14,234 nucleotides of DNA from Thalassolituus sp. (lineage in GTDB: Bacteria > Pseudomonadota > Gammaproteobacteria > Pseudomonadales > Oceanobacteraceae). The DNA lies in assembly GCA_029212275.1 (NCBI GenBank), contig JARGOI010000022.1, forward strand, positions 1-14,234, written 5' to 3'. Shown one piece after another: positions 1 through 5,706 of this stretch (within the stretch, counting starts at the first letter, position 1; each line of letters starts with the position of its first letter). The notes beneath the pieces are model-generated. The model saw only the letters and a program-made list of their open reading frames with translations, had not been told where the DNA came from and made no database searches. A program made the position numbers and the translations under genes.

Positions 1-452
1 GCATCACCTATCGAATCTAATGTCACTTTCGCATGTCGATAGACTTCAACTAGTTCACGCTCTCTGTTGCGTAGATTTAAGTGAGTAGTCACCCGGGCAG
101 CGACAACATCGGGCTGTAAGGGTTTCGCAATGAAATCTACCGCGCCTTCCCTAAGACACTGGAGTTGATCTTCGACGGAGTCGTATGAAGTAATAAAAAT
201 GACGGGGATATTGCCAGTTAAGTCGTTATTTTTTAGCTGAGCCAATACCTGATGACCATTGAGACCAGGCATGTCTATGTCTAACAAGATAACATCCGGG
301 CGAATCTTAATTGCCTGCTCTAAAGCGGCTAATCCATTTTGCTCGAAAAAAACCTGCCCAATAGCCTTAAGGACCTTGTTTAAGATCGTGATTTGATTAG
401 CGTCGTCATCAACTAAAAGGATACGAGGTGTTAGGTTATTACGTGAAAACAT
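1..452 (-). CDS. Response regulator, N-terminal receiver domain plus start of a PAS-like domain (partial)
   Basis: The gene runs off the left edge, so only the first 150 residues are visible. They form a CheY-like receiver domain: an acidic cluster DDD at residues 15-17, the probable phosphoacceptor D58 in LLDIDMPG, a switch Thr/Ser in VIFITS, and the conserved Lys in FIAKPL. After the linker LRNRERELVEVYRHAK comes VTLDSIGDA, the typical opening of a PAS domain in sensor or GGDEF/EAL response regulators. The output domain lies outside the window, so a cyclic-di-GMP or phosphorelay role is possible but unseen. The start ATG (450-452) has a good ribosome site, GGAGAG, 3 bases upstream. No cognate sensor kinase is present. 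It is separated from the next minus-strand gene by 531 bases and probably has its own promoter. Confidence 0.88.
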   Translation of the reverse strand, partial: MFSRNNLTPRILLVDDDANQITILNKVLKAIGQVFFEQNGLAALEQAIKIRPDVILLDIDMPGLNGHQVLAQLKNNDLTGNIPVIFITSYDSVEDQLQCLREGAVDFIAKPLQPDVVAARVTTHLNLRNRERELVEVYRHAKVTLDSIGD

Positions 453-789
453 GAACTCTCCATGTAAGCTCGTTGCCACAACTGTTTTTTATTAGGTGCC
501 CTAAAAACCTAACAAACTGAATTGTCATTCTTTGGTGATTTAGGCCATATATAAATATAGTTCAAAACATCTGTTTAAACCAATGAGAAGCATTAATTGA
601 GTATAAATAAATGTATGTTCAGCGTTAGTGATGTTGATTACGAAACTCAATAGGACAACGATTCAAGAGGTAAGTGTTTACTAAAGTATTGAATTTGTTA
701 TAAAAATTAGTTTTTCGATGTAAAAGAATATTCAGAGAAACCTTGATATGGTAATGGTTCACCGTTCGAATCTTGCAAGTTATATCCCC

Positions 790-814
790 AAAAAGCCTAT
801 CCAATCAGGCTCTT
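790..814 (-). terminator. Possible weak intrinsic terminator (minus strand)
   Basis: Read on the minus strand, AAGAGCCT pairs with AGGCTTTT around an 8-base loop (8 bp with one G-U pair), followed by one more T and then GGGG. The T-run is short and partly in the stem, so it is weak. It could end the J-domain transcript or a short RNA started from the promoter-like site near 850. Confidence 0.3.
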
Positions 815-871
815 GTTAATAGCGCCTTTTTTGTGCCTAGCCTTAGTGTATTATTTTTTATGTACCTAGAT

Positions 872-887
872 AGTTCGCTATCGAACA
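872..887. promoter_or_regulatory. Operator-like 16-bp palindrome, copy 1
   Basis: AGTTCGCTATCGAACA has perfect 5-bp arms, GTTCG/CGAAC, around CTAT. The plus strand reads GTTCGCTATCGAACAGA, which matches the copies at 2794 and 5638 at 14 of 17 positions (versus the 5638 copy). A -10-like TACACT lies exactly 21 bp away on the minus-strand side (850-845), and TAAGCT lies 21 bp away on the plus-strand side (909-914), so the direction of transcription is ambiguous. The 16-bp two-fold geometry resembles Crp/Fnr-family operators; binding is inferred. Confidence 0.5.
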
Positions 888-983
888 GACCGAGGGTTGA
901 GTAGGAGATAAGCTGATTTCTTGAGCGCTCACGTCATGTAAATACTTGTTTTTCATGCAAGAACTTAATTTCCATATAAGTGC

Positions 984-1232
984 TCAATATTTACGATTTT
1001 CAAACTCTAAATGCTTGGCAGGTTTCAGCCAAAGATCGTGTGCGGAATACTTCTTGGAAGATTTCACTGCGGCATAGGTTTCGGTGATCTCTTTAAACAT
1101 TTGCTCGCAGTTTGATTGCTTGGAAATATCCGGGTGATACTTATGTGCCAACTTGCGAAAAGAGCGCCTAATGTCATGGGCAGAAGCACTCATGCCAACG
1201 TCCAGTGTTTGATAATAATCTTGAAGCTGCAT
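984..1232 (-). CDS. Short stand-alone J-domain protein, CbpA-like N-terminus
   Basis: This 82-residue protein is almost entirely a J domain. It starts QLQDYYQTLDV, has the charged helix II RRSFRKLAHKY, then the invariant HPD at residues 33-35, and ends with a helix III/IV segment and HDLWL, which resembles the start of CbpA after its J domain. J domains stimulate the ATPase of DnaK-type Hsp70 chaperones; the HPD loop is required, so it should be functional in that contact. The substrate-binding C-terminal domains of CbpA/DnaJ are absent, and the frame after the TGA stop does not resemble them. The start has AGGAAG 8 bases upstream. It lies 104 bases after the PRC-barrel gene on the same strand and may be cotranscribed. 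It may be a natural short co-chaperone or the remnant of a longer cbpA. Confidence 0.85.
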   Translation of the reverse strand: MQLQDYYQTLDVGMSASAHDIRRSFRKLAHKYHPDISKQSNCEQMFKEITETYAAVKSSKKYSAHDLWLKPAKHLEFENRKY

Positions 1233-1336
1233 AATTTTTCTTCCTGCTGCACCGTTTGAAAATGTAAAAAGAAAGTTGTTTGAAGAGCAGAAAGTAAATC
1301 ACCTAACTGACTTCACTTTTCTACTTCTCTCAATTT

Positions 1337-2167
1337 TTAACTTTCCCCATTTTTAACTCCCTCATTTGTAATTCCTCGCCAGTATCCATATAGTTCGTAG
1401 TGTTCATAAATCGACTCTTCGTGCTGACGGTTTAATTCTTTAGAGGAGTCAAACACCGGAGCATCTTTTATTTTTTGCCGACTGAGATCCACCGAAACGG
1501 AGTCATTAACCCAGCGTAATGCAGTAATCCATTCTGGTGATATCAACACTTCACGGCCACCGTACCAATGCCAAGCTTTGACGACAAAATAGCGAATGGC
1601 CCAATTACTTTCTTCGACTAGTATTCCTGTAATATGGCCAATTTGACCGTCCTTGGCATGAATATGATAGCCAATGACGGCTTGGCAACTGCGCAAATTT
1701 GGATCTACTTTTTGATGGTGAAGACGCTCTAGGTTTTCGTATACGTGGTTGGCTTTAAAGGTCGTTTTTTGTTCGGGCATATAGCCAGTATATTGAGGAT
1801 TGATTGCATATGGGGTCATGCTACCTCCCCATAAATTATTTCCTTCCCAATAAAATGGATAACCGTAAAAATCCAGATAATCCATTTCATGTTGTCTCGA
1901 TACCGGTTTGTCAGTATCTATATTGGGGCTGTTCTTCACCTGATCTTTGCTGATTAAAAGCGTTAATATTTTATCGTCCCAGTTCGTTTCTTTGATAGCG
2001 ACTGACGAGATCAGTACCTTGCGGCTAAACAACCAAGTACCCGTTTCGACCACTAAGTAGCGAATCACCCAAGTTAAGTCATCAAACAAAAAATCTTTAA
2101 TATTGCCGACGTTGCCGTCTGTGGCAGTCAGGGTAAAGTGTTTTAAATCATCCATACTGCGTAACAT
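1337..2167 (-). CDS. PRC-barrel protein with two tandem PRC repeats
   Basis: The protein (276 residues from the chosen start) has two PRC-barrel modules, about residues 5-80 and 159-236. Matching segments are TATDGNVGNIKDFLFDD...WVIRYLVVETGTW...RKVLIS and HAKDGQIGHITGILVEE...WAIRYFVVKAWHW...REVLIS. Each module is followed by the same short signature (RQHE then YGY), so the whole unit looks duplicated. No signal peptide or membrane segment is seen; it should be cytoplasmic. PRC barrels are small beta-barrel adaptor domains; the specific role is unknown, but such proteins often sit in stress clusters. I chose the ATG at 2165-2167 (MLRSMDDL) because AAAGGAAAA lies at a normal distance before it and family members usually start this way; an in-frame ATG at 2192-2194 has no clear ribosome site. 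It follows the zinc-ribbon gene by about 50 bases, so both are probably one transcript. Confidence 0.88.
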   Translation of the reverse strand: MLRSMDDLKHFTLTATDGNVGNIKDFLFDDLTWVIRYLVVETGTWLFSRKVLISSVAIKETNWDDKILTLLISKDQVKNSPNIDTDKPVSRQHEMDYLDFYGYPFYWEGNNLWGGSMTPYAINPQYTGYMPEQKTTFKANHVYENLERLHHQKVDPNLRSCQAVIGYHIHAKDGQIGHITGILVEESNWAIRYFVVKAWHWYGGREVLISPEWITALRWVNDSVSVDLSRQKIKDAPVFDSSKELNRQHEESIYEHYELYGYWRGITNEGVKNGES

Positions 2168-2220
2168 GGTTAGTTTTCCTTTTTGAACCTTCATTGAGTT
2201 CAGCCATTAATAACGAATAG

Positions 2221-2727
2221 TTAATAGCTCTTGCTGAATTCAGTTGCTCGACATTTCGGACAAGGGGGAATATGGCCCGTTGCCATCATATGCATTGATT
2301 GCTGGCAGTTTTGGCACGTTAGGGTTCCAGCCGAGGTGACTTGTCCTGTTTTAAAGGTCAGATTCTCTTTTGTTTTCTCACCCAGTAATAGAAAGGCACT
2401 GCCTGTGGCTTCTAGTATTGAGGCCAAGGACGAAAGGGCACCAGCTTTCAGCCGAGAAGGATTGAAGGTATTTTTAGCCGTATCACCTAAAGAATGCGCT
2501 TCGCTCAGTGTTTGACTTAAATCACGAGACATAAAATCGTGCAAATCGTGGCTCTGCTCGACACTGAATTCTCCTGCGGCAACCAGTTGCTTGCGAGATG
2601 CCTCCAGTGCGGTTTTCATTGCTGCATGGCCACGTTCATTACCCGCGATATAAAGCTGATGAAATTTATTTGCTAGTAAGTCGTATTCACGAATCATCGC
2701 ATTTTTATTTTCTTCGACTGTTCTCAT
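2221..2727 (-). CDS. DUF1451 (YbeL-type) zinc-ribbon protein
   Basis: The 168-residue protein has a mostly helical, charged N-terminal two thirds and a C-terminal zinc ribbon: C138-x2-C141 and C156-x2-C159 in GTLTCQNCQQ...HIPPCPKC. This layout, including the spacing and the short acidic/aromatic tail after the ribbon, matches the DUF1451 family (E. coli YbeL), whose function is not established. The zinc ribbon suggests a structural metal site and possible nucleic-acid or protein contact. I chose the ATG at 2725-2727 (MRTVEENK) because GGGAG lies 6 bases upstream; an in-frame ATG at 2746-2748 has no ribosome site. It is the first gene of the leftward group and is divergent from the SHOCT gene, with the operator-like site at 2794-2809 between them. 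Confidence 0.86.
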   Translation of the reverse strand: MRTVEENKNAMIREYDLLANKFHQLYIAGNERGHAAMKTALEASRKQLVAAGEFSVEQSHDLHDFMSRDLSQTLSEAHSLGDTAKNTFNPSRLKAGALSSLASILEATGSAFLLLGEKTKENLTFKTGQVTSAGTLTCQNCQQSMHMMATGHIPPCPKCRATEFSKSY

Positions 2728-2793
2728 GGCAAGCTCCCAATATTCCATATTGATGGTTTGCTCTAGAGCCTATTCCTCTCAAAAGACGTCGTC

Positions 2794-2809
2794 AGTGCGC
2801 TGGCGTACA
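2794..2809. promoter_or_regulatory. Operator-like element, copy 2, in the divergent control region
   Basis: The sequence GTGCGCTGGCGTACAGAGCC (2795-2814) matches GTGCGCTAGCGCACAGAACC before atpD at 17 of 20 positions, and both are followed by a T6AT run, though at different distances. On the plus strand TAAACT (2831-2836) lies 21 bp after the 16-mer and would give a start site near 2843 with the palindrome centred at -41.5. On the minus strand TAGGCT (2772-2767) lies 21 bp on the other side. It may therefore serve both the SHOCT-xfp and the zinc-ribbon transcripts. This copy is the least symmetric of the three. Confidence 0.5.
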
Positions 2810-2880
2810 GAGCCTTTTTTATTCCCAATGTAAACTGCTTCGAATGAGAATACTTAATCGTCATTATTGGAGAAGGCCTT

Positions 2881-3131
2881 ATGGAACATGGATATTGGAA
2901 TGATTGGTATTTCGGTTGGGATTGGTTTTTGTGGTTTGGTATCTTTTTCCTATTTTTTCTAATGTTGGGCATTGGGGTTACAGCTACCGTACACATCAAC
3001 GATTAGCCTCCAATGGGTTAGTTTCGAATGGTGAAAAAACGGCAAGAGATCTTCTGAATGAACGTTATGCCAGCGGCGCTATTAATCGTGAAGAATTTAC
3101 ACGAATGAAAGCCGAATTAGCAGCTGCTTAA
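2881..3131 (+). CDS. Small SHOCT-domain membrane protein, reading frame broken at a T6 run
   Basis: Two overlapping frames together make one recognisable protein. The first, from ATG 2881 (GGAG ten bases and AAGG four bases upstream), reads MEHGYWNDWYFGWDWFLWFG and a hydrophobic stretch, then stops at 3004-3006. The second frame, open to 3131, holds NVGHWGYSYRTHQ and the SHOCT segment DLLNERYASGAINREEF. In the family these are continuous: an aromatic membrane segment, a WGY(S/T)YR motif, then SHOCT. A -1 shift at the T6 run 2953-2958 (CTA TTT TTT CTA) restores an 83-residue protein. SHOCT domains are short, mostly helical C-terminal segments of membrane proteins with poorly known roles. The break may be a lost T (T7 to T6), a sequencing error, or ribosomal slippage. 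xfp starts 54 bases downstream and is probably cotranscribed. Confidence 0.75.
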
Positions 3132-3185
3132 AAGCGCGTGCGTTTGTTTAAAACGAACAAGACAATCCAATAGGGGATTCCAATA

Positions 3186-5609
3186 ATGCAAGATCTCGCA
3201 CTAGCACCCGAGCAGCTACGTTTAATCGATGCGTACTGGCGAGCAGCTAATTACCTGTCTGTTGGCCAAATGTATCTTTACGATAATCCGTTGCTGACTC
3301 GTCCATTGGTGTTAACCGATATTAAGAAAATGCTGTTGGGTCATTGGGGAACAACTCCGGGGCAGAATTTTATTTATGCGCATTTAAATCGCATCATAAA
3401 ACAATACGATCTTAATATGTTGTATGTCTCGGGCCCTGGGCATGGCGGCCCCGCCGTGGTGGCTAATACCTATTTAGAAGGCACCTACAGCGAAATTTAT
3501 CCGAATATTACGCAAGATGCTGCCGGATTACAGAAGCTTTTTTTACAATTTTCATTTCCCGGCGGCATACCTAGCCACGCTTCACCTGAGTGTCCGGGTT
3601 CAATTCATGAAGGCGGCGAACTGGGCTATTCACTCAGTCATGCCTTTGGGGCAGTGTTTGATAATCCTGATTTAATCGTTGCCTGTGTGGTGGGGGATGG
3701 CGAAGCAGAAACCGGCCCATTAGCGACTGCATGGCATTCGAATAAGTTTTTAAATCCTGTCAGCGATGGCGTGGTCTTTCCGATTTTGCATTTGAATGGT
3801 TACAAAATTTCTAACCCGACCATCCTTGCGCGCATCTCTCATGAAGAATTAGAGCAATTATTTTACGGCTACGGCTGGCATCCTATCTTTGTCGAAGGCG
3901 ATGATCCTATGTTGATGCATCAAGCCATGGCAACAGCGCTGGATGTCGTCACCGAAGAAATCAAAAATATTCATAAAAATGCCCGAGTAGACGGCGATTT
4001 AACCCGTCCACGTTGGCCGATGATCGTGCTGAAGTCACCCAAAGGATGGACTGGGCCTAAAGTGGTCGATGGCATTCAAATTGAAGGCACATTTCGTGCG
4101 CATCAGGTACCACTTTCAAGTCCAACGGCTCATCCCGAACATTTATCCCTATTGGAAGATTGGTTGCGTAGCTATCGTCCAGAAGAATTGTTTGATAGCA
4201 AGGGGCGCTTAATTAAGGAATTGGCGGATCTCGCACCTATCGGTGATCGTCGCATGGGCGCCAATCCTCATGCCAATGGCGGTATGTTGTTGCAAAATTT
4301 GGTCATGCCCAATTTTCGCGACTATGGCTGCGATGTGATCACACCGGGAGTGCACGGCTTGGGTGATACCCATGTGCTTGGCCCATTACTGCGCGATGTT
4401 GCCAAACTCAACCAAGAGCAACGTAATTTTCGAGTGTTCGGCCCCGACGAAACTATGTCCAATGGATTGGGTGCCATGTTCGAAACGACCGAGCGCCAGT
4501 GGGAAGCCACCATTGAGTTAAACGACGAATATCTTGCCCCCAGCGGGCGCGTAGTAGAAATGCTCAGTGAGCATCAATGCCAAGGTTGGCTCGAAGGTTA
4601 TTTACTGACCGGGCGACACGGGATTTTTAACTCTTACGAAGCGTTTATTCACATTATTGATTCGATGTTTAACCAGCATGCAAAGTGGTTAAAAGTGACG
4701 TCACAGTTGCCCTGGAGACGAAACATAGCATCGCTCAATTATTTACTGGCTTCCCATGTATGGCGTCAAGATCACAATGGCTTTACCCATCAAGATCCGG
4801 GATTTATCGACCACGTTGTCAATAAAAAAGCCGAAATTGTACGTGTGTATTTGCCGCCCGATGCCAACTGTTTACTGTCGGTGATGGATCACTGCCTTCG
4901 CAGCCGACAGTATGTGAATGTGGTGATTGCCGGTAAGCATCCAGCGCCGCAATGGCTAACGATGGATCAGGCGGTTAAGCATTGCACTGCGGGCATTGGT
5001 ATTTGGGACTGGGCCAGCAGCGAAACCGTGAATAAGGCGTTTGCTGATGGTGGATTTCAACGAGATGATTTAGAAAAAAATGACGATGTCGATGTCGTCA
5101 TGGCTTGCTGTGGTGATGTACCAACCTTAGAAACGTTGGCGGCAGTATCCATTTTGCGCAAGCATTTTCCCGCATTAAAAATACGTGTAGTGAATGTTGT
5201 CGATTTAATGAAACTGCAGCCTCAGTCAGAACATCCTCATGGGCTCAGTGATGAGCATTTCGATGCGTTATTTACCCGTGATAAACCGGTAATTTTTGCC
5301 TTTCATGCGTATCCGTCGCTGGTTCATAAGCTCACCTATCGGCGCACCAATCACCACAATATTCATGTTCGTGGTTACAAAGAAGAGGGCACCATTACCA
5401 CGTCTTTTGACATGACCGTACTTAATGATATGGACCGCTTTCATTTGGTGATGGATGTGATTGATCGAGTGTCGCCTCATATCGGCGCTAAAGGCGCAGG
5501 AGTGAAACGCGAACTGAACGAAAAATTGCTCGAGCATCGTCATTACATCAATAAATATGGTGAAGACATGCCCGAGATTCGTAATTGGCGCTGGTCACCT
5601 CATGCCTAG
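3186..5609 (+). CDS. xfp: Phosphoketolase (xylulose-5-phosphate/fructose-6-phosphate)
   Basis: This 807-residue protein has the usual full length of bacterial phosphoketolases. Visible landmarks in order: GHWGTTPGQNF (52-62), GPGHGGPA (83-90), PECPGSIHEGGELGYSL (135-150), the thiamine-diphosphate/Mg2+ motif GDGEAETGPLATAW (170-183) ending with N190 in KFLNP, and FGPDETMSNGL in the middle domain; the C-terminal transketolase-like domain is intact to PEIRNWRW. The enzyme splits xylulose 5-phosphate (often also fructose 6-phosphate) with phosphate, giving acetyl phosphate plus glyceraldehyde 3-phosphate or erythrose 4-phosphate, in the cytoplasm. Acetyl phosphate can yield ATP through acetate kinase, which is not in this window. 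The start has AGGGGA 8 bases upstream. Substrate preference cannot be read from the sequence. It lies between the SHOCT gene and the atp operon, on the same strand as both. Confidence 0.97.
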   Translation: MQDLALAPEQLRLIDAYWRAANYLSVGQMYLYDNPLLTRPLVLTDIKKMLLGHWGTTPGQNFIYAHLNRIIKQYDLNMLYVSGPGHGGPAVVANTYLEGTYSEIYPNITQDAAGLQKLFLQFSFPGGIPSHASPECPGSIHEGGELGYSLSHAFGAVFDNPDLIVACVVGDGEAETGPLATAWHSNKFLNPVSDGVVFPILHLNGYKISNPTILARISHEELEQLFYGYGWHPIFVEGDDPMLMHQAMATALDVVTEEIKNIHKNARVDGDLTRPRWPMIVLKSPKGWTGPKVVDGIQIEGTFRAHQVPLSSPTAHPEHLSLLEDWLRSYRPEELFDSKGRLIKELADLAPIGDRRMGANPHANGGMLLQNLVMPNFRDYGCDVITPGVHGLGDTHVLGPLLRDVAKLNQEQRNFRVFGPDETMSNGLGAMFETTERQWEATIELNDEYLAPSGRVVEMLSEHQCQGWLEGYLLTGRHGIFNSYEAFIHIIDSMFNQHAKWLKVTSQLPWRRNIASLNYLLASHVWRQDHNGFTHQDPGFIDHVVNKKAEIVRVYLPPDANCLLSVMDHCLRSRQYVNVVIAGKHPAPQWLTMDQAVKHCTAGIGIWDWASSETVNKAFADGGFQRDDLEKNDDVDVVMACCGDVPTLETLAAVSILRKHFPALKIRVVNVVDLMKLQPQSEHPHGLSDEHFDALFTRDKPVIFAFHAYPSLVHKLTYRRTNHHNIHVRGYKEEGTITTSFDMTVLNDMDRFHLVMDVIDRVSPHIGAKGAGVKRELNEKLLEHRHYINKYGEDMPEIRNWRWSPHA

Positions 5610-5633
5610 TATTCGCTAGTAGTGTCATTGCCA

Positions 5634-5674
5634 GTAATGTGCGCTAGCGCACAGAACCGGACATTACCTTTTTT
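5634..5674 (+). terminator. Hairpin with T6 tail after xfp (possible terminator)
   Basis: GTAATGT (5634-5640) and ACATTAC (5661-5667) form a perfect 7-bp stem that encloses the palindrome at 5638-5653, followed by C and six T residues. This could end the xfp transcript 25 bases after its stop. The long interior makes it only a moderate candidate, and the same DNA looks like the atp promoter region, so the two roles may overlap. Confidence 0.4.
5638..5653 (+). promoter_or_regulatory. Perfect 16-bp palindrome before the atp operon, operator-like copy 3
   Basis: TGTGCGCTAGCGCACA is a perfect palindrome. It has the 16-bp spacing of Crp sites (TGTGA-N6-TCACA) with C/G instead of A/T at the inner arm position. 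Downstream, TATACA (5674-5679) or TACACT (5676-5681) could be the -10 element, placing the palindrome centre at about -40.5 to -42.5, the position used by class II Crp/Fnr activation; no good -35 is present, which fits activator dependence. It shares GTnCGCTnnCGnACAGA with the copies at 872 and 2794. Binding by the regulator encoded at 13336 is inferred. Confidence 0.55.
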
Positions 5675-5706
5675 ATACACTGATCATAACTATAAAGGTG
5701 ATGCTC

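Larger units (their letters stand above)
453..983. other. AT-rich gene-free region between the response regulator and the J-domain gene
   Basis: I see no convincing coding frame here. It contains the operator-like palindrome at 872-887, a minus-strand hairpin at 790-814, a 10-bp palindrome TGAGCGCTCA at 922-931, and a short inverted repeat TTAGGT/ACCTAA at 492-512 that would lie in the leader of the response regulator mRNA. The rest shows nothing I can name. It may hold the response regulator promoter and possibly a small RNA. Confidence 0.6.

Noticed and set aside
766..780. GTTCGAATC resembles the T-loop of a tRNA
   Set aside because: The flanking bases do not pair as a T stem, and no acceptor or anticodon arm is found around it.
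5681..5687. TGATCAT about 20 bases before both atpD and the Crp/Fnr gene (13312-13318)
   Set aside because: Seven bases with a six-base palindrome is too short to separate from chance; it does not form an Fnr site (no second TTGAT/ATCAA half).
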